Under the pieces are notes generated by a model, which was not told the origin of the DNA, searched no databases, and saw nothing but the letters and a program-made list of their open reading frames with translations. A stretch of DNA of 53,043 bases from SLRI01 sp964576715 (lineage in GTDB: Bacteria > Pseudomonadota > Alphaproteobacteria > Geminicoccales > Geminicoccaceae). Both the position numbers and the translations under genes were made by a program. Of this stretch, positions 41,488 through 48,870 are shown in pieces. Where the stretch lies: positions 1 to 53,043 of the forward strand of contig CAZNWE010000022.1 of the NCBI GenBank assembly GCA_964576715.1, written 5' to 3'. Position 1 is the stretch's first letter. Each line of letters begins with the position of its first letter.

Positions 41488-41505
41488 TGTCAATCAACGT
41501 TTACA
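41488..41505. promoter_or_regulatory. PpsR/CrtJ operator between bchG and the divergent hydrolase
   Basis: TGTCAATCAACGTTTACA is a perfect TGT-N12-ACA palindrome, the known PpsR/CrtJ target. Read on the minus strand, its right half gives TTGACA (41493-41488), a consensus -35 for bchG, with TAAGCC (41470-41465) 17 bases on as a weak -10. A repressor bound here would block the bchG promoter and could also control the divergent hydrolase. Confidence 0.85.
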
Positions 41506-41522
41506 CTTCTTTCGGCGGCCGC

Positions 41523-42521
41523 ATGCGGCCCTTGACGAGTGGCCGGCGCGGCGTGCTGCGGGGCGCCGCGGCGTCCCTGGTCGTCAGTGACGGCAGCACG
41601 GGTCTCGCCGGCGGCGCTACCCGGTTGGCGGCGGCGGCGCCGAGCCTGCCACCGGCGGTCGGCGGCGAACGGCGCCTGGTCGACGGGCGCGCCGGGCCGC
41701 TCAGCTACTACGTCGCCGGCGACGGCCCGGCGCTGCTCTTGATCCACAGCATCAACGCCACCGCCTCGGCCTTCGAGGTGCGCCCGATCTTCGAGGACCT
41801 CAAGCGCGACCGCCGGGTCTACGCCCCGGATCTGCCGGGCTTCGGCTTCTCCGACCGCGCCAATCGCCGCTACGATCCGGCGCTTTACACTGCCGCGATC
41901 GAGGACATGGTCGAGCTGATCCGGGTCGAGACGGGCGGCGCCGGGCCACTCGACGCGCTCGCCCTGTCGCTGTCGAGCGAATTTCTGGCGCGGGCGGCGA
42001 GCCGCGAGCCCCGGGCCTTTCGTCGCCTCGTGCTGGTGACCCCGACCGGCTTCGACCGGCGCTCAGCCGGCCGCCGCGGCCGGCCGGGCGACACCCGCGA
42101 GATGCGCTGGCTCTACAATCTCTTCGAAGGCCCGCCCTGGCGGCAGGGCCTGTTCGATCTCCTGGTCAGCCGGCGCAGCATCCGCTACTTTTTGGTTCGC
42201 ACCTTCGGCAGCGATGCGGTGCCCGACGAGCTCGTCGACTATGCTTGGCGGTCGGCGCACCAGCCGGGGGCCCGACACGCCCCCTTCGCCTTCGTTTCGG
42301 GGGCTTTGTTCAGCGCCGACATCCGCGATGTCTACGAGCAGCTGGCCATGCCGATCTGGGTGCCGCACGGCACCCGCGGCGATTTCAAGGACTTCTCGGG
42401 CAATGATTGGGCCGAGGCGCGCGGCAACTGGCGCTTCGAGGCCTTTCCGACAGGCGCCCTGCCGCAGTTCGAGCTGCCGGCTGTCTTCAACGCTGCCCTG
42501 CGCGGCTTTGTCGGGGGTTGA
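41523..42521 (+). CDS. Exported alpha/beta hydrolase, PpsR-linked
   Basis: The 332-residue protein has an N-terminal twin-arginine-like signal (RPLTSGRRGVLRGAAAS) and an alpha/beta-hydrolase domain with the oxyanion strand ALLLIHSINATASAFEV and APDLPGFGFSDR. At the nucleophile elbow the sequence reads ALALSLSSEFLAR: the usual G-x-S-x-G is replaced by S-L-S-S-E-like residues. The C-terminus carries a conserved WVPHGTRGDFKDFSG. It is divergent from bchG across a 64-base gap holding one PpsR site, and converges with ppsR with a 3-base gap. A role in pigment or membrane lipid handling is only inferred from location. No Shine-Dalgarno is seen. It differs from BchO. Confidence 0.8.
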   Translation: MRPLTSGRRGVLRGAAASLVVSDGSTGLAGGATRLAAAAPSLPPAVGGERRLVDGRAGPLSYYVAGDGPALLLIHSINATASAFEVRPIFEDLKRDRRVYAPDLPGFGFSDRANRRYDPALYTAAIEDMVELIRVETGGAGPLDALALSLSSEFLARAASREPRAFRRLVLVTPTGFDRRSAGRRGRPGDTREMRWLYNLFEGPPWRQGLFDLLVSRRSIRYFLVRTFGSDAVPDELVDYAWRSAHQPGARHAPFAFVSGALFSADIRDVYEQLAMPIWVPHGTRGDFKDFSGNDWAEARGNWRFEAFPTGALPQFELPAVFNAALRGFVGG

Positions 42522-42524
42522 CGG

Positions 42525-43946
42525 TCAGGCCTCCGCAGTGTCGGAGCCCAGGTCGCCGAGGCCGTAGCGGCGCAGCTTGACGTAGAGGCTCTGCCGCGAC
42601 AGTCCGAGCAGTTCGGCCGCCGAGGCGCGATTATCGCCGGTCAGCTCGAGCGCCGCCTCGATGCACAGCCGCTCGATCACGTCGGTCGTCTCGCGCACCA
42701 GGTCCTTCAACGGCACCCGGCCGACGAGCTCGGTCAGCTGCTCGACCGAGCGTGGCAGCTCGCGCACCCCGGCATGGGTCTCGGTCGGCGTACGGTCGCC
42801 GATATTGCGGATGGTGAAGCCGAAGGCGGGCTCCTTGCCGTTGAGGATCGAGGTGGCGGAGAGCTCGATGTCGGCGGTGGCCCCGTACTCGCCGCGCATC
42901 AGGGTGTTGAAACGGCGCACCGAGCCGTGCTGGCGCAGGTTGGCGAGCAGCACGTTGAGGTCGACGCCCGGCCGGCCGAGCCAGCGCTCGAGCGGCTCGC
43001 CCCGCACCTGCTCGTCGGTGGCGAGCTGGACCAGGTCGAGAAAGGCCGGGTTGGCGGTGACGATCCGGCCCTGCGGGTCGGCCATGACGATCGCATCGGG
43101 CGAGTTCTCGACCAGCTCGGTGAGCTTGGAGCGCCCCTTCGCATCGTGCGCGACGATTGCCGGCGCCTCGGCCGGGACCAGGCGAACCAGGAAGAGGGCG
43201 GTATTCTCCTGCCGAAACAGTGACGCCGAGACCAGGAACTCGCGCCGGCCGTCGGCCAGCAGGGCGCGAACCTCCTCGGCACGCCCGGTGGCGCGCACGC
43301 TGGCGAGCAGCGACTGCAGCTGGGTGGTGCTGTCGGGATCGAAGCCGTCCGGGAAGACCCGGCCGACGACGCGGCGCGCCGCCTCGCCGAACAGCGGCCC
43401 GGCGGCCGGGTTGGCCTCGACCACCTTGCGGCTGACCGCGTCGACGATCAGCACGGCTTCGGCACTCATCTGGAACAGCAGGCGGTAGCGGGTCTCGAGG
43501 TTGCGCAGCCGCGAGTAGTGGCGCTCCATCGACTGCTGCGCCTCGATCAGGCGCTGCTGCAGCGCCGCCGAAGAGCGCAGATCGCGGCCGCAGGCGATGA
43601 TCGGGCCTTCCGGTCGAAGCCGCATGGTGCAATAGATGACCGGGACGTCAGCACCCCAGGACGAGGGGTGGTTGACCTGCCGCCAGCGCGACGGGTGGCT
43701 GGTCGCCGCCTCCTCGACCAGGGCCTCGATCTTGCCGCGGGTCTCGCCGGTGACGGTATCGACCCAGGGCAAGCCGAGCCATTTGCCGTACCATTCGACC
43801 GACCAGTCGTCGCTGCCGAAGGCGAGATCCCGGATCACGCCGTCGATATCGACGACGAGCGCGATGTCGCTCATCGCCGCGATCAAGGTGGCCGCCATGT
43901 CGGCGTCGAGATCGCCGACCGAATCCCGGGGAAATCTGAACCGCAT
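42525..43946 (-). CDS. ppsR: Photosynthesis gene repressor PpsR/CrtJ
   Basis: PpsR is the aerobic repressor of bch, crt and puc genes. The 473-residue protein has an N-terminal PAS-like domain (about 15-120), a glutamine-rich linker helix (RLIEAQQSMERHYSRLRNLE), two further PAS domains (about 160-260 and 275-385) and a Fis-type helix-turn-helix at the end (ASAAELLGLSRQSLYVKLRR, about 441-460). One Cys (428, in ERLCIEAALELTG) matches the conserved redox Cys near the DNA-binding domain. The second, near residue 250 in Rhodobacter proteins, is absent. ATG 43946 gives the family length; GTG 43949 is an alternative. GGGGAG lies 9-12 bases upstream. Confidence 0.96.
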   Translation of the reverse strand: MRFRFPRDSVGDLDADMAATLIAAMSDIALVVDIDGVIRDLAFGSDDWSVEWYGKWLGLPWVDTVTGETRGKIEALVEEAATSHPSRWRQVNHPSSWGADVPVIYCTMRLRPEGPIIACGRDLRSSAALQQRLIEAQQSMERHYSRLRNLETRYRLLFQMSAEAVLIVDAVSRKVVEANPAAGPLFGEAARRVVGRVFPDGFDPDSTTQLQSLLASVRATGRAEEVRALLADGRREFLVSASLFRQENTALFLVRLVPAEAPAIVAHDAKGRSKLTELVENSPDAIVMADPQGRIVTANPAFLDLVQLATDEQVRGEPLERWLGRPGVDLNVLLANLRQHGSVRRFNTLMRGEYGATADIELSATSILNGKEPAFGFTIRNIGDRTPTETHAGVRELPRSVEQLTELVGRVPLKDLVRETTDVIERLCIEAALELTGDNRASAAELLGLSRQSLYVKLRRYGLGDLGSDTAEA

Positions 43947-44044
43947 CACCTGTGGCGAGCTCCCCTGCCAGGCGTCTTCACCAGCCTTGGCACGCTCGAC
44001 ACGACCCCTCCAATCCCGTGGATGAGCGCCCACAGCACCAGGAC

Positions 44045-44073
44045 GATATGGGCATCTTTCGCGCTGATGTCAA
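44045..44073 (-). promoter_or_regulatory. Probable ppsR promoter
   Basis: On the minus strand TTGACA (44073-44068), a perfect -35, is followed after 17 bases by CATATC (44050-44045) as a partial -10. It points at ppsR, about 100 bases ahead. The -35 is part of the PpsR operator at 44068-44085. Confidence 0.6.
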
Positions 44074-44085
44074 TCAGTCCTTACA
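44068..44085. promoter_or_regulatory. PpsR/CrtJ operator upstream of ppsR (site 1)
   Basis: TGTCAATCAGTCCTTACA is a perfect TGT-N12-ACA. Its TGTCAATCA half is identical to that of the bchG operator. It covers the -35 of the ppsR promoter, indicating autorepression. Confidence 0.85.
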
Positions 44086-44140
44086 TAAATGCAATAGTCT
44101 GGTGTTAAAACTAGTTAACGTGAGCTGATTTTCGATCTTG

Positions 44141-44158
44141 TGTCAAAAGAATCTTACA
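44141..44158. promoter_or_regulatory. PpsR/CrtJ operator upstream of ppsR (site 2)
   Basis: TGTCAAAAGAATCTTACA is a second perfect TGT-N12-ACA, 73 bases from site 1 (about seven helical turns), in the gap between ppaA and ppsR. Between the sites is a palindrome, GTTAA-N6-TTAAC (44104-44119). Confidence 0.85.
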
Positions 44159-44248
44159 GATTTGGTCATCGCCAGGCGCCGGCGCGGTCGCGTTGCAGCG
44201 GCCGCAGCGGCGCCATACGATGCGTTCGAGCAGGCCGCCCGCAGGCGA

Positions 44249-45136
44249 TCAGCTCGAGCGGCTGAGCAAGGCCAGGGTGTTCTGCGCCTGCTGGGTCGCC
44301 TGTCGGCCGTCGAGAGCCGTGGCATCCGCGCCGACCAGGCTGACCAGCTCGGGATGGCCGACGAAGACGGGGCCGCCGACCAACACCCCGATGCCGCGAT
44401 TGCAGGACGCGCGACGAACGGCGCGGATGCTCGAGGCCAGCGCGTCGAGGCGGCTGTCGGCACTGAGCGAGAAGCCGACCAAGGTGAACGGTTCCTTGCT
44501 CACCAGCTCGGCCAGCTCGCGCGCCGGCATGCAGCCGCTCCAGACATCCCAGCCGGCGCGGCGGAAGAACTCGGCCACCATGTAAAGGCCGAAGGTGTGC
44601 TGCTCGCCCGGCACCGGTGAAAGCAGGACGCGGCGGCGGTGCTCGTGGTGCTCGATCTCGCGGAAGAAGGCGGGGCTCAACTCGTGCAGCAACTGCTGCA
44701 GGCGTGAGCAGCCTAGCGTGACCGCGGTGAAGTCGCAAAGATCGGCTTCCCAGAGCTCACCCAGATAACGCGCCGTCGGCGCCAGCAGTTCGAGATAGAG
44801 GGTCTCGATCGGAATGCCGCGCCCACGCAGCGCCTCGATGCGAGTGGCCGCGGCACCGACATCCTGGGCCACGACGAGGTCGGCGAGTTCCGCCACCATG
44901 GACTCGTCCGGCGCCCAGGCGAGACCGGTGACGGCAGCGGGCGCGTTGCCGACGGCACGGCGCGACAGAACCAGACGTGGGATGATCTCGCTCTCGATGG
45001 TCTGCAGCAGGTGAGTGCTCCGCCCGTTGGCGCCGCGCTTGCGCCGGCGCGGCCCACCGACCGGGCTCGTGGGTGCCACCCCGTCGACATCTTGCACATC
45101 GGGCTCCAAACCGGCCTGCCACTCGGACGATGTCAT
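44249..45136 (-). CDS. ppaA: PpaA/AerR family B12-binding antirepressor
   Basis: PpaA/AerR binds cobalamin and modifies PpsR/CrtJ activity in response to light and oxygen. The 295-residue protein has an N-terminal disordered, basic part (to about 40), a helical cap domain (LAWAPDESMVAELADLVVAQ, YLGELWEADLCDFTAVTLGC) and a Rossmann-like B12 domain with the base-off motif PVPGEQHTFGLYMVAEFF (about residue 173), whose His would ligand cobalt. It also has LVGFSLSADSRLDAL. This resembles AerR of purple bacteria. ATG 45136 follows GGGAGGG. It lies directly upstream of ppsR (302 bases) and is divergent from bchF. Confidence 0.95.
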   Translation of the reverse strand: MTSSEWQAGLEPDVQDVDGVAPTSPVGGPRRRKRGANGRSTHLLQTIESEIIPRLVLSRRAVGNAPAAVTGLAWAPDESMVAELADLVVAQDVGAAATRIEALRGRGIPIETLYLELLAPTARYLGELWEADLCDFTAVTLGCSRLQQLLHELSPAFFREIEHHEHRRRVLLSPVPGEQHTFGLYMVAEFFRRAGWDVWSGCMPARELAELVSKEPFTLVGFSLSADSRLDALASSIRAVRRASCNRGIGVLVGGPVFVGHPELVSLVGADATALDGRQATQQAQNTLALLSRSS

Positions 45137-45218
45137 GCCGACCCTCCCAAAATTCTCCGACGCTTACACCGCAAACTCGCTCGACCTCAACCCCCTACCA
45201 CTGGTCGCATGGATGTTT

Positions 45219-45236
45219 TGTCACAGGGTCGGCACA
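45219..45236. promoter_or_regulatory. PpsR/CrtJ operator in the ppaA-bchF gap
   Basis: TGTCACAGGGTCGGCACA is a perfect TGT-N12-ACA in the 296-base divergent region between ppaA and bchF, 83 bases from the ppaA start. Confidence 0.75.
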
Positions 45237-45334
45237 GCCCGGCCATTCGCCGGCAAGCTCGTCGCGCACCGCTGAACCTGTCGCCTCGCCTGCCGTTGCC
45301 ACGCAAGCGCCACGATCGGTCGGTCAGCCGCAGC

Positions 45335-45352
45335 TGTCAAGGTTGGTTGACG
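45335..45352. promoter_or_regulatory. Imperfect PpsR site before bchF, with nearby -35
   Basis: TGTCAAGGTTGGTTGACG fits TGT-N12-ACA except for the final base. Just after it TTGACA (45363-45368) could be a -35, followed 17 bases on by the weak TTAGCC (45386-45391). bchF starts at 45433 behind AAGGGAGGG. Confidence 0.45.
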
Positions 45353-45432
45353 TGTAGTCTTGTTGACAGCCGCGCCCGAAGCCGGTTAGCCTCTGCATCG
45401 TTGGCAAGGCCGTAAGGGAGGGCAGACGGACG

Positions 45433-45972
45433 ATGCGGCAGGGACGACCCGGGCAGGGCAGCGGCGGCAACGCGCGGCCGCTCTACACGCCCGAGGAGCG
45501 GCGGCGGCGCGACGCCACGGTCTGGACGCTGGTCCAGGGCGTTCTGGCCCCGGTGCAGTTCGTCGTCTTTCTGGTCAGCCTCGCCCTGGTCCTGCGCTAC
45601 CTTTGGACCGGCGAGGGCTTCACCGCCGCCACCGTGTCGATCGTCGTCAAGACATTGGTTCTCTACACCATCATGGTCACCGGCTCGATCTGGGAGAAGG
45701 TGGTGTTCGACCATTGGCTGTTCGCCCGGCCCTTCTTCTGGGAAGATGTGGTGAGCATGGGCGTGATCGCGCTGCACACCGCCTATCTCGTGGCCCTCTT
45801 CACCGGCTGGCTGTCGCCCACGGCACAGATGCTCCTGGCCCTTGCAGCCTATGCCATCTACGTCGCCAACGCCGCCCAGTTCTTGTGGAAGCTGCGCCAG
45901 GCACGGCTCGCGACCCAAGCTGCCGCCGCCGAGGAGGCGCCGGCCGCGGGCGCGCTGGAGCCCGCCCGATGA
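45433..45972 (+). CDS. bchF: 3-vinyl bacteriochlorophyllide hydratase
   Basis: BchF adds water to the C3 vinyl group of (bacterio)chlorophyllide in the path to bacteriochlorophyll a. The 179-residue integral membrane protein starts with RPLYTPEERRRRDATVWTLV, the family hallmark, then APVQFVVFLVSLALVLRYLW, SIWEKVVFDHWLFARPFFWE (conserved) and a last span, with an Ala/Glu-rich tail. ATG 45433 is preceded by AAGGGAGGG. It begins the rightward operon bchF-N-B-H-L; its end overlaps bchN by four bases. Confidence 0.97.
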   Translation: MRQGRPGQGSGGNARPLYTPEERRRRDATVWTLVQGVLAPVQFVVFLVSLALVLRYLWTGEGFTAATVSIVVKTLVLYTIMVTGSIWEKVVFDHWLFARPFFWEDVVSMGVIALHTAYLVALFTGWLSPTAQMLLALAAYAIYVANAAQFLWKLRQARLATQAAAAEEAPAAGALEPAR

Positions 45973-47267
45973 CCGCGGTCGCGCCGCCGCCGCCGGCTGC
46001 GCTGGGTGGCTGCAGCGATGCGCCGGTCCGCTTCGAGCGCGGCCAGCGCGAGGTGTTCTGCGGGCTGACCGGCATCATCTGGCTGCACCGCAAGATCCAG
46101 GACGCCTTTTTCCTGGTGGTCGGCTCGCGCACCTGCGCGCACCTGATCCAGTCGGCCGCCGGCGTCATGATCTTCGCCGAGCCGCGCTTCGCCACCGCGA
46201 TCCTCGAGGAGCGTGACCTCGCCGGCATGGCGGACGCCAATGACGAGCTCGACCGCGTCGTCACCCGGCTGCTCGACCGCCGCCCCGACATCAAGCTCTT
46301 GTTCCTCGTCGGTTCCTGCCCGTCGGAGGTGATCAAGCTCGACCTCGGCCGTGCCGCCCAGCGGCTCAGCCGGCTGTTCGAGCCGCGCGTCCGCGTCCTG
46401 AACTACTCGGGCTCGGGCATCGAGACGACCTTCACCCAGGGCGAGGATGCCTGCCTCGCGGCACTCGTGCCGGAGCTGCCGGCAGCCGACGCAGCGCCGC
46501 CGGCGGGCGGGCACTCGCTGCTGGTCGTCGGGGCGCTCGCCGACATCGTCGAGGACCAGTTCCGCCGACTGTTCGACGAGCTCGGCATCGGCCCGGTCCA
46601 CTTCCTGCCGCCACGCAGCAGCCAGGAGCTGCCACCGGTCGGACCCGAGACCCGCTACCTCCTGGCCCAGCCCTTCCTCGCCGATACCGGCAAGGCACTC
46701 GACAGCCGCGGCTGTCGCCGTCTCGATGCGCCCTTCCCGCTCGGCGTCGAGGGGACGATGGGCTGGCTCGAGGCCGCGGCGCGCGACTGGGGTATTGCCG
46801 CCGGGCGGCTCGACGCGGTGACCAAGGCACCCCGCGAGCGCGCCGCAAGGGCGCTCGGCCGCCACCGCGAGCAGCTCGCCGGCAAGCGCATCTTCTTCTT
46901 CCCGGACTCCCAGCTGGAAATTCCGCTCGCCCGCTTCCTGGCGCGCGAGATGGGCATGCAGCTGGTCGAGGTCGGCACCCCCTACCTGCACCGCCAGCAT
47001 CTCGCCCACGAGCTCGCCATGTTGCCGGCCGGCACCGCCTTGAGCGAAGGCCAGGACGTCGAGCTGCAGCTCGATCGGGCGATCGCGGCGCGGCCGGACA
47101 TGATCGTTTGCGGGCTCGGCCTCGCCAACCCGCTCGAGGCCCGGGAGCTGACCACCAAGTGGTCGATCGAGCTGCTCTTCACGCCGATCCAGGGGTTCGA
47201 GCAGGCGGCCGACCTGGCCGAGCTCTTTACCCGCCCGCTCAACCGCCGCGCCCGGCTGATGGTGTGA
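45969..47267 (+). CDS. bchN: Light-independent protochlorophyllide reductase subunit N
   Basis: With BchB it forms the nitrogenase-like catalytic component that reduces ring D of protochlorophyllide in the dark, with electrons from BchL. The 432-residue protein has the three cluster-ligating Cys (31 in EVFCGLTG, 56 in SRTCAHL, 117 in VGSCPSE) that share a 4Fe-4S cluster with BchB. FFPDSQLEIPLARFLARE and LTTKWSIELLFTPIQGFEQA are typical late segments. ATG 45969 overlaps bchF by four bases; the long frame upstream is not used. Confidence 0.97.
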   Translation: MTAVAPPPPAALGGCSDAPVRFERGQREVFCGLTGIIWLHRKIQDAFFLVVGSRTCAHLIQSAAGVMIFAEPRFATAILEERDLAGMADANDELDRVVTRLLDRRPDIKLLFLVGSCPSEVIKLDLGRAAQRLSRLFEPRVRVLNYSGSGIETTFTQGEDACLAALVPELPAADAAPPAGGHSLLVVGALADIVEDQFRRLFDELGIGPVHFLPPRSSQELPPVGPETRYLLAQPFLADTGKALDSRGCRRLDAPFPLGVEGTMGWLEAAARDWGIAAGRLDAVTKAPRERAARALGRHREQLAGKRIFFFPDSQLEIPLARFLAREMGMQLVEVGTPYLHRQHLAHELAMLPAGTALSEGQDVELQLDRAIAARPDMIVCGLGLANPLEARELTTKWSIELLFTPIQGFEQAADLAELFTRPLNRRARLMV

Positions 47268-47271
47268 CCCG

Positions 47272-48870
47272 ATGCAGCTGACGCTTTGGACATACGAGGG
47301 ACCGCCGCATGTGGGCGCCATGCGCATCGCGACCGCCATGGAGGGCGTGCACTACGTCCTGCATGCGCCGCAGGGCGACACCTATGCGGATCTCCTGTTT
47401 ACGATGATCGAGCGGCGCGACCGGCGCCCGCCGGTCACCTACACGACCTTCCAGGCCCGCGACCTCGGCGCGGATACGGCCGAGCTGTTCAAGACCTCGG
47501 CGGCCGACGCCTATGCCCGGTTCAAGCCCGAAGCGATGATGGTCGGGGCCTCCTGCACGGCGGAGCTGATCCAGGACGACCCGGGCGGGCTGGCCAAGGC
47601 CCTGAACCTGCCGGTCCCGGTCGTGCCGCTGGAGCTGCCGGCCTACTCCAAGAAGGAGAATTGGGGCTCGGCGGAGACCTTCTACCAGATGGTGCGCCAC
47701 CTCGCCGGTCCGCACGCCCCGGCTCCGGGCTTCGTTCGTGCCAAGGGCGAACAGCCAAGCTGCAATATCCTCGGCCCCACGGCGATGGGCTTTCGCCATC
47801 GCGACGACGTGGCCGAGATCAAGAAGCTGCTGGGCGAGCTCGGTGTCGCGGTTCGCGTGGTGGCACCGCTGGGCGCCCGGGCGGCCGATCTCGCGAGGCT
47901 CGGCGAGGCCGACTTCAACGTCGTGCTCTACCCCGAGACGGCGGGCCAGGCGGCCGGCTGGCTCGAGCGGACGTTCAAGCAGCCGCGCACCAAGACGGTG
48001 CCGATCGGCTACGGCGCCACGCTCGACTTCGTCCATGAGGTGGCGGCGATCGCCGGTATCGACCCGTCGCCGGTTCTGAGCGCCGCCAAGTCGCGGCTGC
48101 CATGGTACTCGCGCTCGATCGATTCGACCTACCTGACCGCCAAGCGCGTCTTCATCTTCGCCGATGCGACGCATGCGATCGCCGCGGCCCGGGTCGCCGC
48201 CGACGAGTTCGGCTTCGAGGTGGTGGGGCTCGGCACCTACAGCCGCGAGTTCGCCAAGGACGTCCGCAAGGCAGCCGAGCGGTTCGCCCTCGAGGCGTTG
48301 ATCACCGACGATTATCTCGAGGTCGAGGCGGCGGTCGCCGAGGCGCAGGTCGAACTCCTGCTCGGCACCCAGATGGAGCGGCATATCGCCAAGCGCCTCG
48401 GCATCGGCTGCGCGGTGATCTCCGCCCCCGTCCATGTCCAGGATTTCCCGGCCCGCTACTCGCCGCAGATGGGCTTCGAGGGTGCCAACGTCCTTTGGGA
48501 CAGCTGGGTGCACCCGCTCTACATGGGCCTCGAGGAGCACCTGCTCGGCATGTTCCGCGAGGACTTCGAGTTCGGCGACCATGCCGCCCCCTCGCATCTC
48601 GGCCACGGTCAGGCGAAGCCGGCGCTCGCCGCGGCGGCGATGCCCGAGCCCGAGCCGGCGGCAACGGCGGCGGCGGTCGCCGGCCCGGCCCCGACCGGCA
48701 ACGGTGGCACGCCGAGTTGGGCCGCAGACGCCGAGAAAGAGCTGAAGAAGATCCCGTTCTTCGTCCGCGGCAAAGCCCGCCGCAACACCGAGCGCTTCGC
48801 CACCGATCACGGTGTGGCGCTCATCACCGTCGAGACCTTGTACGATGCCAAAGCCCATTTCGGCCGCTGA
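47272..48870 (+). CDS. bchB: Light-independent protochlorophyllide reductase subunit B
   Basis: This is the catalytic partner of BchN. The 532-residue protein has the unusual Asp36 (HAPQGDTYAD) and Cys95 (GASCTAELIQ) of the NB cluster, and Asp284 in SRSIDSTYLT, probably the catalytic proton donor (Asp274 in R. capsulatus). KKIPFFVRGKARRNTERFA near the end is the conserved C-terminal helix region. An Ala/Glu/Pro-rich linker (about 435-485) joins the core to it. It starts 4 bases after bchN. Its last 26 bases overlap bchH. Confidence 0.97.
   Translation: MQLTLWTYEGPPHVGAMRIATAMEGVHYVLHAPQGDTYADLLFTMIERRDRRPPVTYTTFQARDLGADTAELFKTSAADAYARFKPEAMMVGASCTAELIQDDPGGLAKALNLPVPVVPLELPAYSKKENWGSAETFYQMVRHLAGPHAPAPGFVRAKGEQPSCNILGPTAMGFRHRDDVAEIKKLLGELGVAVRVVAPLGARAADLARLGEADFNVVLYPETAGQAAGWLERTFKQPRTKTVPIGYGATLDFVHEVAAIAGIDPSPVLSAAKSRLPWYSRSIDSTYLTAKRVFIFADATHAIAAARVAADEFGFEVVGLGTYSREFAKDVRKAAERFALEALITDDYLEVEAAVAEAQVELLLGTQMERHIAKRLGIGCAVISAPVHVQDFPARYSPQMGFEGANVLWDSWVHPLYMGLEEHLLGMFREDFEFGDHAAPSHLGHGQAKPALAAAAMPEPEPAATAAAVAGPAPTGNGGTPSWAADAEKELKKIPFFVRGKARRNTERFATDHGVALITVETLYDAKAHFGR

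Noticed and set aside
45361..45368. TGTAGTCTTGTTGACA as a third PpsR site before bchF
   Set aside because: The spacing between TGT and ACA is 10, not 12 bases.
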